From assembly GCA_015232405.1 (NCBI GenBank), contig JADFZS010000055.1:1-34933 (forward strand): a DNA stretch of 34,933 nucleotides, written 5' to 3'. The position numbers and the translations under genes were made by a program. How positions within the stretch are numbered: position 1 is the first letter of the stretch; each line of letters starts with the position of its first letter. Shown here in pieces: positions 1-7,350 of this stretch. Under the pieces are notes generated by a model. The model made no database searches, was not told the origin of the DNA, and saw nothing but the letters and a program-made list of their open reading frames with translations. The DNA is from Magnetococcales bacterium (GTDB lineage: Bacteria > Pseudomonadota > Magnetococcia > Magnetococcales > JADFYX01).

Positions 1-179
1 AATATGGGTTTATGGAGCAGGTCTTCCGGGGGGTAGCCTGTTGTCACCAGTTCAGGAAAAACCACCAATGAGGCTCCGGCCTCTTTGGCTTTTTTGGCAG
101 TTGCAGCCATCATGGCAAAATTTTTTTCAAGTCCGCCCACATGGGGGTCAACCTGTGCCAATGCCAGTAAAAATTCCAT
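1..179 (-). CDS. nadE: Glutamine-dependent NAD+ synthetase, N-terminal fragment (cut by window edge)
   Basis: Only the first 59 codons are present; the gene continues past the left edge. The enzyme makes NAD+ from deamido-NAD+ using glutamine nitrogen and ATP in the cytoplasm. The visible part is the start of the nitrilase-type glutaminase domain: a short beta strand (LLALAQVDPHVGG), then GASLVVFPEL with the expected catalytic Glu (about E43), then TTGYPPEDLL, a stretch characteristic of bacterial glutamine-dependent NadE. The ATG lies at 177-179 with a weak GGA-type ribosome site upstream. It is divergent from hisC across about 230 bp. Identity rests on the short motif only, so another nitrilase-superfamily member is possible, but the GYPPEDLL wording strongly favours NadE. 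Confidence 0.8.
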   Translation of the reverse strand, partial: MEFLLALAQVDPHVGGLEKNFAMMAATAKKAKEAGASLVVFPELVTTGYPPEDLLHKPI

Positions 180-286
180 ACAGAGGGATTCCAAAAATAA
201 AATCAATAAAATAAACTGGCTATTCTACGGAATAACCTGATAATTTCAACCTGTAGCGGTATGGTATGATAATTAGAGCTATTTGA

Positions 287-303
287 GGCTGTGCCACACA
301 GCC
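287..303. promoter_or_regulatory. Small perfect hairpin in nadE-hisC divergent region
   Basis: GGCTGTG and CACAGCC are perfect 7-bp inverted arms around a CCA loop. The element lies between the divergent nadE and hisC starts, about 110 bp before the hisC ATG. It could be a dyad operator or an RNA hairpin in a leader; no further support is visible. A weak promoter-like pair (TTGAGG near 283 and TATCAA near 305) overlaps it. Confidence 0.25.
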
Positions 304-412
304 CTATCAATAAATAAGATAGTATATCCCCTAGAGCTATATAGCTGTTTTTTTGCTGGATAATAAAAGGGGATTGCCCAAAATAAATTGTAGTGAAGAG
401 AAGGCCAAACCC

Positions 413-1477
413 ATGAACAGACCCAACCCAGCACGTATCGACATTCAAAAAATGAGTGGCTACACCCCTGGTGAGCAACCAGACCCAAGTCGCCCTTTGA
501 CAAAGCTAAATACCAACGAAAACCCATTTCCTCCACCAAAAGCGGTTTTGGATGCCATATTATCTGCAACAAAACAGAACCTGCGACTATACCCGGAACC
601 ATCTTCAATTTCTGTTCGTCAGGCTGCTGCCAAAGCTTATAATCTGAAACCAGAACAGGTTATAGCTGGTAACGGCTCTGATGATCTTTTAACCATGGTG
701 TTAAGAACCTTTGTCGGTCACAAGCAGCTGGTAACGGCTCCAGCCCCTACATACTCCCTTTATGAGACCCTGACCAAAATTCAAGGGGGGATATTTAAAG
801 ATACCCCATGGCCTGATGATTTTTCACTGCCAATTGATGATCTTATAAAGAGCAATGCCCAATTAATCTTTGTTGTCAGACCCAACGCCCCAACGGGACA
901 TGTAGTACCCCTGGCTGATATTGCCAAACTGTGTGAAAACGCCCCTGGAGTAGTAGTGTTGGATGAGGCATATGTTGATTTTGCAGAAGATAACGGCCTT
1001 TCCCTGTTAAATGATCATGACAATTTAATCATCACCCGTACCATGTCCAAATCACTTGGGCTGGCAGGTCTAAGGGTTGGCCTGGGCTTTACAAATCCAA
1101 CCCTGGCTGCCGAGATGCACAAAGTCCGGGACTCCTATAACCTAAACCGTCTATCCCAAGCTGGAGCTGTTGCCGCTCTGGATAACCTTGCTGCATATAA
1201 ACCGGGAATTGCCGCAATTCGCAACGAAAGATCAAGGGTCACAATTGAGCTGCAAAACAGGGGTTTTACGGTAATGGATAGCCAGGCAAATTTTATCCTG
1301 GCAACAGTACCCAAAGATACCCTGAATGGCGAAGGCTGGCTTAACGCCTTGAGAAACAAAGGCTACCTGATCCGCTATTTCGGCAGCGACCCCCGATTGG
1401 CCGATAAAATAAGGATAACCATTGGTACAAAAGATGAGATGGACGGATTTTTACAGGCGGTGGATGAACTGCTGTGA
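413..1477 (+). CDS. hisC: Histidinol-phosphate aminotransferase
   Basis: This is a PLP-dependent fold-type I aminotransferase that converts imidazole-acetol phosphate and glutamate to histidinol phosphate in histidine synthesis. HisC signatures are clear: LNTNENPFPPP near the N-terminus, RLYPEP, GNGSDDLL, VLDEAYVDFA (PLP-contacting Asp/Tyr) and TRTMSKSLGLAGLRVG with the Schiff-base lysine (about K213). The usual NPNNPTG loop reads RPNAPTG. A longer reading frame opens at a TTG at 353, but the ATG at 413 is preceded by GAGAAGG at good spacing and gives 354 residues, the normal family length. The gene stands alone rather than in a his operon. A broader role on aromatic amino acids cannot be excluded. 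Confidence 0.93.
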   Translation: MNRPNPARIDIQKMSGYTPGEQPDPSRPLTKLNTNENPFPPPKAVLDAILSATKQNLRLYPEPSSISVRQAAAKAYNLKPEQVIAGNGSDDLLTMVLRTFVGHKQLVTAPAPTYSLYETLTKIQGGIFKDTPWPDDFSLPIDDLIKSNAQLIFVVRPNAPTGHVVPLADIAKLCENAPGVVVLDEAYVDFAEDNGLSLLNDHDNLIITRTMSKSLGLAGLRVGLGFTNPTLAAEMHKVRDSYNLNRLSQAGAVAALDNLAAYKPGIAAIRNERSRVTIELQNRGFTVMDSQANFILATVPKDTLNGEGWLNALRNKGYLIRYFGSDPRLADKIRITIGTKDEMDGFLQAVDELL

Positions 1478-1543
1478 TAGTACATTTACTTTATAGCTAA
1501 TCTAATCCTAAGTTAGGAATATAAAATTTATATTATTATGGGT

Positions 1544-1660
1544 CCAGGGAGATTATCTCCCTGGTGGGTTTGGGCAAAGCCCAAGGTTTTGCCTTTGTTT
1601 ATGCTTTTACATTTAAAAGCGTGGGGGTTTGGGGGCCTGCAAGGCCTCCCAAGGTTTTGC
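1544..1660. terminator. Cluster of hairpins between convergent hisC and kinase genes
   Basis: Three inverted repeats lie in tandem. The first is CCAGGGAGA/TCTCCCTGG around TTA at 1544-1564, a perfect 9-bp stem. The second is TTGGGC/GCCCAA around AAA at 1570-1584. The third is TTGGGGGCCT paired with AGGCCTCCCAA around GCA at 1629-1652, with one bulge. The second and third are each followed by the same CCCAAGGTTTTGC string (1580 and 1648). The position between two converging genes suggests bidirectional termination. The repeated modular form also resembles a dispersed intergenic repeat. Classic long U-tracts are lacking. Confidence 0.5.
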
Positions 1661-1722
1661 TTTTAGCTGTATATTCTTGCCTTAATATTACTATATTTGT
1701 TACTCTGCCCTCATCCATCCAG

Positions 1723-3192
1723 CTATTTCAAGGTTGACACTTTTGTTTCCATGCTGATATCTCCTCGTGGAGTTGTGGCAATAACTTCCAGACCGCCATC
1801 AGGAAGGTTACGTAGCAGAAGTTCCCCACCATGAGCGCGAACAATATTATGGGCGATGGATAGCCCTAATCCTGTACCACCGGTTTTTCTGTTCCTTGAA
1901 TTTTCCAACCGCTTGAAAGGGCGCAGGACATCTGCCATATGCTCTTCTGGGATGCCGGGACCGCGGTCAGAAACTGATATACGCAGACGATTTTTGTGGA
2001 GAGTTGCCTTTATCTTGGCCTCATCTCCGTATTTAATGGCGTTTTGAATAAGGTTGGATAGAGCCCGACGGAAACTTTTTGCCATCAATGGAAAAGCGGG
2101 GATCTGGGCGCATTGTAAATCAACGCTATGCCCCATCTCCAACCATGTCTCTTGAAGCTCTTCCAACAGTGATGGAACATCGGTAAGCCTTACCTCTTCC
2201 ATCCCTTCTGTTCCCTGGATATAGTCCATGGAAGCTGCTGTCATCTCCTCCATTTCATCCAAGTTTTTTGCTAAAGAGTCTCTCAATTTTTCATCATCGA
2301 GCATCTCAACCCTAAGCCGCATTCGAGTAAGAGGGGTTTTTAAATCGTGTGAGACAGCTGCCAACATGGCACTGCGTTCATGAATATACTGAATAAGACG
2401 GGCCTGCATATTGTTGAAAGCTTTAACCACCTCCCGAACCTCTAAAGATCCTGATTCTGTGAGGGGTGGACGGCGTGGGTCCTGTCCCAAGGATTTGGCA
2501 GCATTTGCTAGATGGGCAAGAGGGCGAGTTGTTAGACGGATAGCCAGTATGGAGAGGGTTGCCACAACAACAAACAGTATTGCAATTGACCAAAGCAGAT
2601 GCCATGGCCATACGAATGCCTCCTCAGGTAGATGGTTGTGAAACTCCAACCAAGAACCTCCAGCCAATTTTGTACGGGCAATAAAAGAGATACTTTGGGG
2701 CTGCATGTGACGCATCATTGTCATATGGCCTTGATGGTGAATCATACCCTTATTGGTCTCAGTTTGGGGGGATAACCCCATCATATGCCGAAACCCTGAA
2801 TTGGGTAGTTTCTGCGGCTCTGTTATGATCTCAACTTGAAGATACCGCTTAACTCCCAAAAAACGTTGCATGATCTTCTTTAGATGGATGGCTCTTTGAT
2901 TATCCTCATTATCTTGTAGAGCCTTGGGTTTTTTCTCACTTATATGGACAAACTGGTGGGGGGTTTCTAAAATAACAGCAATCTTTTTCTGCTCTTCAAA
3001 CAAAAGAGGGTCTAGGGTATGCACGATATCGGCAAACCGCTGGGCAGTTTGTAAACTACCCATATATGAGACAGCCTGATTTCTATCATAAAGGTGGATG
3101 GCAGCACTGGATAAAAGTGATAAGGTTACCCCAGCAAAAAGTGTCAAAACCAGTTGACCAGCCAAGGATCTTGGCCATGGTCGCCAACTCAT
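1723..3192 (-). CDS. Membrane sensor histidine kinase with His/Met-rich periplasmic domain
   Basis: A 489-residue EnvZ/CpxA-type kinase, second gene of a two-component pair. Visible parts: TM1 (about 12-32); a periplasmic domain (about 35-195) with a dense metal-ligand patch at residues 136-163 holding five His and seven Met; TM2 (about 197-220); HAMP (LTTRPLAHLANAAKSLG); HisKA with SHDLKTPLTR (H282); and HATPase_c with NLIQNAIKYG, DRGPGIP and [10 protein letters not shown]. Its ATG overlaps the regulator's stop codon in an ATGA, implying translational coupling. The His/Met patch and the divergent Cus-type operon suggest a Cu(I)/Ag(I) sensor with the role of CusS/CopS. It has no close sequence resemblance to CusS that I can confirm, so the ligand is inferred. 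Confidence 0.9.
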   Translation of the reverse strand: MSWRPWPRSLAGQLVLTLFAGVTLSLLSSAAIHLYDRNQAVSYMGSLQTAQRFADIVHTLDPLLFEEQKKIAVILETPHQFVHISEKKPKALQDNEDNQRAIHLKKIMQRFLGVKRYLQVEIITEPQKLPNSGFRHMMGLSPQTETNKGMIHHQGHMTMMRHMQPQSISFIARTKLAGGSWLEFHNHLPEEAFVWPWHLLWSIAILFVVVATLSILAIRLTTRPLAHLANAAKSLGQDPRRPPLTESGSLEVREVVKAFNNMQARLIQYIHERSAMLAAVSHDLKTPLTRMRLRVEMLDDEKLRDSLAKNLDEMEEMTAASMDYIQGTEGMEEVRLTDVPSLLEELQETWLEMGHSVDLQCAQIPAFPLMAKSFRRALSNLIQNAIKYGDEAKIKATLHKNRLRISVSDRGPGIPEEHMADVLRPFKRLENSRNRKTGGTGLGLSIAHNIVRAHGGELLLRNLPDGGLEVIATTPRGDISMETKVSTLK

Positions 3193-3923
3193 GATCTCTC
3201 CACCCGGCTTTCAAGAATATAACCCTTACCCCAGACAGTTTTTATAATCTTGGGATCTTTGGGGTCATCCTGCAACCGTCTGCGCACCCTACCAACTTGC
3301 ACATCTATACTACGTTCAAAAATTGATGACTCCCGATTGCGGTAGGCCTCCATGATTTGATCTCGGTTTAACACCTCATTTGGATGCTTTAGAAATGTCA
3401 TAAGCATGATAAATTCACCACTTGTCAGGGTTACATCCACACTCTCTTTAGAGGTGAGTCTTTGGGCTTTAACATCCAGCGTCCACCCTGCAAATTTATA
3501 CTGTTGTGCCTCTTTTGGGGTATCCTCTCTGGGCATGGCTCTAGAACGTCGCAAAACACTGCGAATACGAGCTAACAACTCCCTTGGATTAAATGGTTTG
3601 GGTAGATAGTCATCGGCTCCCATCTCAAGACCGATGATTCTGTCTGTCTCTTCACTGCGAGCGGTCAATATAATTACCGGAATTGCCATGGTTGCTGTAT
3701 CAAGGCTCAACCTTTTACAGATAGTCAGACCATCCTCTCCCGGCAACATAAGATCCAGGATAATTACATCTACCCCATTATCCTGTTCTAGAGCACTCCA
3801 CAGACCGTAACCATCGGCAACTGCACGGACAATACAACCGTTATCCTGCAAATATTTTTGCAGAAGCTCACGGGTCTCTTCATCATCCTCAACAACCATT
3901 ATACGATCAGCACCAACCATCAT
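3189..3923 (-). CDS. OmpR/PhoB-family response regulator
   Basis: First gene of the regulator/kinase pair. The receiver domain (about 6-120) has the acidic pocket VVEDDEE, phospho-acceptor D57 in IILDLMLPGEDG, the switch Thr in ILTARSEE and the conserved Lys in LPKPFNPREL. A winged-helix C-terminal domain follows (LTSGEFIMLMTFLKHPNEVLNRDQI, in pieces, and VGRVRRRLQDDPKDPKII). The frame stays open to a TTG at 4064, but that extension would be 47 atypical residues encoded by DNA repeats. The tandem ATGs at 3923/3920 follow a GGGGGG ribosome site and give about 244 residues, normal for the family. It probably controls the divergent copper operon and its own gene; the target is inferred from position. 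Confidence 0.9.
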   Translation of the reverse strand: MMVGADRIMVVEDDEETRELLQKYLQDNGCIVRAVADGYGLWSALEQDNGVDVIILDLMLPGEDGLTICKRLSLDTATMAIPVIILTARSEETDRIIGLEMGADDYLPKPFNPRELLARIRSVLRRSRAMPREDTPKEAQQYKFAGWTLDVKAQRLTSKESVDVTLTSGEFIMLMTFLKHPNEVLNRDQIMEAYRNRESSIFERSIDVQVGRVRRRLQDDPKDPKIIKTVWGKGYILESRVERS

Positions 3924-3995
3924 TACCCCCCGGACTAAAGCATGATTATCCATTTGCTGTATGAAACACATAAATGCAACAAATATCCAAGAAAA

Positions 3996-4062
3996 AAAGT
4001 ACGACACAAATGTTACAGGAGAGGCAAAGTACGACACAAATGTGACTCCTGGCGAATAGTAC
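3996..4062. repeat. Direct repeats with 30-bp spacing upstream of the response regulator
   Basis: The 18-mer AAAGTACGACACAAATGT occurs exactly at 3996-4013 and 4026-4043. A degraded third copy sharing AGTAC begins at 4058, again exactly 30 bp on. A fourth partial match (CAAATGTGA) lies near 4096, about 59 bp after the equivalent part of copy two. A 30-bp spacing is close to three helical turns, so bound dimers would lie on one DNA face. Tandem direct repeats are the usual binding mode of OmpR-family regulators, and the block lies in the divergent region between the regulator and the copper operon. I infer operator sites for the adjacent response regulator. Confidence 0.6.
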
Positions 4063-4064
4063 AA

Positions 4065-4243
4065 CGAAAAACTACCAAGAATTCAACTTTCTAACCAAAT
4101 GTGAAAAAACTGCTTTTCAGTAAAGGTTTTCTTACAATAAACTTGTTGAAAAAACGGATATTTAAGGTCACATTAGACTCAAACAATATAAAACCATTCC
4201 CGGATCGCCATAAAAGATCCAATTTTATCGATAGGAGGAAGTC
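4065..4243 (+). promoter_or_regulatory. Leader/promoter region of the copper-responsive operon
   Basis: This stretch separates the divergent regulator operon from the first structural gene. It is AT-rich. A TATAAA-like -10 candidate lies at 4187-4192 without a convincing -35, as expected for an activator-dependent promoter. A strong AGGAGG ribosome site sits at 4233-4238, just before the ATG at 4244. The exact transcription start cannot be fixed from sequence. Confidence 0.4.
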
Positions 4244-4858
4244 ATGAAAAATTCAACAAAACAACTTTTCAAAGTTACAGCTCTGTTGGCTCTAACTACA
4301 GGACTCTACCTGGCTACTGATAGCATTGCCCAAGGGACCATGGGCAGACATATGATGATGGGTGGACAACCTGGCATGACAAACTATCAAGGAATGGGAC
4401 CGGGTATGATGATGGGTAGGCAACCTGGTATGACAAACTATCAAGGAATGGGACCGGGAATGATGATGGGCCAAATAGGTGGATATAACAACGGTTACCA
4501 ACATATGGGGCCAGGTATGACAGGTAACCATATGTGGCACACCACACAGACTACAGATGGTGTTGCTACTGATAACTACCTCAACAATATAAAATCCAGT
4601 TTAGCCATAACCAGCGCACAAAAAGATGCGTGGAACAGTTATGCTGCGGCAGTGAAAGACCAGACAACCTTACACAACCAGATACATGACACCATGCACA
4701 CAACTTACAACCAGAGCCAGCTAGAGCATTTGACCTCTATGGAGGCAGTGCTCGCCCAGAAACAAGAGGTGTTCAAAGCATACAAGGATCTATACGCAAC
4801 GTTGGATGACAGGCAACGCACAACTGCCAATCAACTAACATGGAGCTGCCATGGTTGA
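4244..4858 (+). CDS. Met-rich periplasmic Spy/CpxP-like protein
   Basis: A 204-residue secreted protein. Residues 1-30 form a Sec signal peptide (KQ...LLALTTGLYLA...SIAQ). Residues about 30-100 are extremely rich in Met, Gly and His, including an 18-residue tandem repeat (QPGMTNYQGMGPGMMMGR, then a near-identical copy) and a weaker third unit. The C-terminal half is helical, with SLAITSAQKDAWNSYAAAVK resembling the LTxxQ helices of the Spy/CpxP family. Methionine-rich periplasmic proteins commonly bind Cu(I) or Ag(I), so a metal sponge or stress chaperone is likely; that is inference from composition and operon. It has a strong AGGAGG ribosome site and is the first gene of the run, fitting high expression on induction. 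Confidence 0.75.
   Translation: MKNSTKQLFKVTALLALTTGLYLATDSIAQGTMGRHMMMGGQPGMTNYQGMGPGMMMGRQPGMTNYQGMGPGMMMGQIGGYNNGYQHMGPGMTGNHMWHTTQTTDGVATDNYLNNIKSSLAITSAQKDAWNSYAAAVKDQTTLHNQIHDTMHTTYNQSQLEHLTSMEAVLAQKQEVFKAYKDLYATLDDRQRTTANQLTWSCHG
4367..4474 (+). repeat. In-frame 54-bp tandem duplication in the Met-rich protein gene
   Basis: Two adjacent 54-bp units start at 4367 and 4421 with only a few substitutions, encoding two copies of an 18-residue QPGMTNYQGMGPGMMMG-type motif. A diverged third unit (QHMGPGMTG) follows near 4500. The near-identity suggests recent slippage or duplication and a copy number that may vary between strains. Confidence 0.9.
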
Positions 4859-4899
4859 GAATTGCGAGTCGTAAAAATTAACCATAAAGGAGGATTGCC

Positions 4900-5238
4900 A
4901 TGAGAGGTCAGAAAACATACCCAGTTACACGTAACCTCAAAGTCACAGAGATGGTCTGTGATGAATGCAGCAATATCATTGCAGAAGCTTTGCAAGCTCT
5001 TGGCGGAGTCTCTCATGTGCAATCCGACTGGCAACACAACAAAGTGACAGTCACATACAACCTATACCAAGTGAAAATCCAAGAGGTGGAAAAACTACTA
5101 CTGGAGATTGGCTATCCTCCGGCAGAGGGTTTTTTGCAAAAAACAAAAAGAGAGTGGCTGCACTTTAGAGAAAAAAATGAGATGGACAGTTTGAAACATG
5201 TGGGCCACTGCTGTAGCAAGCCCCCAGTTGGGGTGTAG
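4900..5238 (+). CDS. Heavy-metal-associated (HMA) domain protein
   Basis: A 112-residue cytoplasmic protein with no signal peptide. Residues about 10-75 look like a ferredoxin-fold HMA domain: VTEMVCDECSNIIAEAL carries the CxxC metal site (C20, C23) at the end of strand one, followed by helix one, VTVTYN and the closing EVEKLLLEIGYPP. A basic linker and a C-terminal HCCSKPP tail add another possible Cys/His site. HMA proteins of this size act as Cu(I) chaperones (CopZ-like). The motif is MVCDEC rather than the usual MxCxxC of CopZ, so metal specificity is uncertain. It has an AAGGAGG ribosome site and lies 41 bp after the Met-rich gene, in operon order. Confidence 0.75.
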   Translation: MRGQKTYPVTRNLKVTEMVCDECSNIIAEALQALGGVSHVQSDWQHNKVTVTYNLYQVKIQEVEKLLLEIGYPPAEGFLQKTKREWLHFREKNEMDSLKHVGHCCSKPPVGV

Positions 5239-5268
5239 AAAAAATATGGGAGCACATAGGAGAAGAAA

Positions 5269-5814
5269 ATGGAAAGTATAACATTTATTCTAGAGCATCC
5301 GGCAGTTTTACATCCCATGGTGGTCCATTTCCCAATTGCTTTTCTCGTTACCGCCCTTTTTTTTGAATTTCTGCGTTTTATTTCAAAAAAGGAGACAGTA
5401 AAGATATTTGCTGAATGGATGATCTATCTGGGCGCATTATCCGCTGTTGTCGCTGTGGGAGCAGGCTGGATTGCAGCTGAAAGTTTGGGACATGACTCTC
5501 CCAATCATGATCTTGTTCATGTACATAGAGATATCATGATGACCATGAGTACTGGCCTGATTCTTACTGCACTTGCTCTTATTTTTTTTCAAGGGTTCAG
5601 AGATGGTGTCGCCAGAAAATGGCTGTTGGCAATAGTTATTGCTCTAACAACAATTATGGCGGTTGGGGCCGATAAAGGCGGACAGTTGGTCTACAAGTAC
5701 GGTGTCGGAGTCAACCCGGAAATCATTATTACTCCTAAAGATAGCCAAAGTTCAGATACCTCTAACCATGTAAATAAGAACGGTGACAATGATGAAGATG
5801 GTCACAGCCACTAA
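5269..5814 (+). CDS. DUF2231 membrane protein
   Basis: A 181-residue integral membrane protein. The N-terminal HPMVVHFPIAFLVTALFFEF is the hallmark of the DUF2231 family, whose conserved histidines are suspected haem or metal ligands. Four membrane segments are visible (about 17-36, 47-67, 88-108 and 117-136), with a second histidine cluster (HDSPNHDLVHVHRD) between the second and third. The tail is hydrophilic and ends in GHSH. Family members often occur near cytochromes and metal-resistance genes, but no biochemical function is established that I can state. It starts 30 bp after the HMA gene. Confidence 0.75.
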   Translation: MESITFILEHPAVLHPMVVHFPIAFLVTALFFEFLRFISKKETVKIFAEWMIYLGALSAVVAVGAGWIAAESLGHDSPNHDLVHVHRDIMMTMSTGLILTALALIFFQGFRDGVARKWLLAIVIALTTIMAVGADKGGQLVYKYGVGVNPEIIITPKDSQSSDTSNHVNKNGDNDEDGHSH

Positions 5815-5840
5815 TGAACCTTTCTTTATAGGAGAATATC

Positions 5841-5990
5841 ATGATGGATCATTTTTCAGTAGGAATGGGGTTGGGTCACGGTCTCTTTGGTGGCCTTTGG
5901 ATGATACTTAGCTTGTTGCTGCCAGTTATATTGGTGGTTTGGTTGGTTAAATATCTTATGGAGGGTGATGAATCAGTTGCCAAAAAATAG
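5841..5990 (+). CDS. Small single-pass membrane protein (49 aa)
   Basis: A short ORF with a clear GGAG ribosome site 7 bp before its ATG and stop TAG at 5988-5990. The product has a Gly-rich start with two His residues (MMDHFSVGMGLGHG), one hydrophobic helix (about 15-41, LWMILSLLLPVILVVWLVKY) and a short acidic/basic tail (EGDESVAKK). It sits 26 bp after the DUF2231 gene and on the same strand as its neighbours, so it is probably translated. Tiny membrane peptides in metal operons often act as accessory subunits of larger membrane complexes; no specific family is recognised. Confidence 0.65.
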   Translation: MMDHFSVGMGLGHGLFGGLWMILSLLLPVILVVWLVKYLMEGDESVAKK

Positions 5991-6077
5991 CTCTACTTTA
6001 AAAAAAGAGGGATAATTGAAAATAAAAAACAATTAGTTCAACCGTGTATCAGCCCTGGAACAGTTAGGAGAATAATA

Positions 6078-7289
6078 ATGAAAACAAAACCAAAAATTTT
6101 AATTCTGGGTGGTAGTTTTGCTGGCTTGGCAGCAGCATTTGAATTACAACATAAACTCCATGATCGAGCTGAAATCACGGTAATCTCCAAAGAGCGACAA
6201 TTCGTTTTCATCCCTTCACTTATCTGGCTGGTACCAGGATGGCGGAAACCAGAACAAATTACCTTTGATCTAGATTCAGCTTTTACGAGCAAGGGGATAA
6301 ATTTTATTCAAACAGCAGCTCAAAGAATTGATCCAGAAGCAAAAAAGGTGATCACAACCAATGGTGAGATGGAGTATGACTATCTGGTTATAGCTACTGG
6401 TCCCCGCATGGCATGGGAAACGGTTCCTGGTTTGGGGCCACATGATGGTTATACACACTCTGCCTGCACTCTTCCACACTCAGTTGCAGCTGCAGAAGCT
6501 TGGCAAGAGTTTTTGCAAAATCCTGGGCCTGTGGTGGTAGGTGCGGTACAGGGAGCCAGCTGTTTTGGGGCATCTTATGAAATTGTGCTTAATTTAAACC
6601 GGGCGTTAAAAAAAGCAGGGGTTAAAGATAAAGCTCCAATTACATTTATTACCGCTGAGCCATTTCTTACCCACTTTGGTATTGACGGCTTTGGAGTTGC
6701 TCAACCAATGATCGAAAAATTCTATAAAGCTGTTGGAATTAATTGGCTAACCAATAATGTTGTAGAAAAGGTAACTCCTGGGGAGATTCATACCAAAGAT
6801 AACGGCGTGATACCATTTAAATATTCAATACTCATTCCACCATTTCAAGGAGTGAAGGCAGTAAAAGATTCCCCTGGTGTTGGTAACGCTGCTGGTTTTG
6901 TTCCGGTAAATGACCGTTACCAGCATGTTGATTTTCCTGAAATTTATGCAGCAGGCATCTCAGTGGCGGTATCCCCCCCTGCCCCTACACCGATTCCTTG
7001 TGGTGTACCAAAAACAGCACATATGTCAGAACAGATGGCAGCAGTTGCTGCCCATAATATTGCCACAGATATTTTGGGAGGAGAGCCAAAAGAGGTTCCC
7101 TTCCCAGAAACCGCAGCAGTTTGTGTTATGGATGCTGGAAACCAGGGTGTACTGATGATTACAGATAGAATCTTTGCTCCACGAAAACTGCAGATTCTTA
7201 TTCCTGGACCTTGGTCACACTGGCTAAAGATTTTCCTGGAAAAATATCTTATGTGGAAACTACGTACTGGCAGGATGCAGCTACCATAG
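6078..7289 (+). CDS. sqr: Sulfide:quinone oxidoreductase
   Basis: A 403-residue FAD enzyme that oxidises sulfide to polysulfide or sulfane sulfur and passes electrons to membrane quinone. Evidence: N-terminal FAD-binding LILGGSFAGLAAA; ATG motif YLVIATGPR; and three cysteines where SQR places its redox residues: C130 (HSACTLP), C162 (GAVQGASCFGASYE) and C349 (AAVCVMDAG), corresponding to C128/C160/C356 of the Acidithiobacillus enzyme. CGVPKTAHMSEQM is also typical. The C-terminus (WLKIFLEKYLMWKLR) looks like the amphipathic membrane-binding helix. Keeping all three cysteines argues against a plain NADH dehydrogenase. Unusually, it sits inside a copper-efflux operon and is followed by DUF302 and cytochrome genes. 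Confidence 0.85.
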   Translation: MKTKPKILILGGSFAGLAAAFELQHKLHDRAEITVISKERQFVFIPSLIWLVPGWRKPEQITFDLDSAFTSKGINFIQTAAQRIDPEAKKVITTNGEMEYDYLVIATGPRMAWETVPGLGPHDGYTHSACTLPHSVAAAEAWQEFLQNPGPVVVGAVQGASCFGASYEIVLNLNRALKKAGVKDKAPITFITAEPFLTHFGIDGFGVAQPMIEKFYKAVGINWLTNNVVEKVTPGEIHTKDNGVIPFKYSILIPPFQGVKAVKDSPGVGNAAGFVPVNDRYQHVDFPEIYAAGISVAVSPPAPTPIPCGVPKTAHMSEQMAAVAAHNIATDILGGEPKEVPFPETAAVCVMDAGNQGVLMITDRIFAPRKLQILIPGPWSHWLKIFLEKYLMWKLRTGRMQLP

Positions 7290-7350
7290 AGTGGTGGGTT
7301 TAGTCTAATGAATTCGTATCTGAAAACATATAACTGGAGAGGTGAAAATA

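Noticed and set aside
335-355. AGCTATATAGCT palindrome followed by a T-run upstream of hisC
   Set aside because: The 12-base palindrome has no room for a loop except by melting the centre, and the resulting stem is too weak to call a terminator or attenuator.
3924-4064. N-terminal extension of the response regulator from TTG 4064
   Set aside because: It would translate the DNA direct repeats and precede a complete receiver domain; the ATG pair at 3920-3923 has a better ribosome site and normal length.
4367-4540. Possible CRISPR-like repeats
   Set aside because: The repeats are adjacent with no spacers, in frame, and encode a Met-rich motif; this is a coding tandem duplication.
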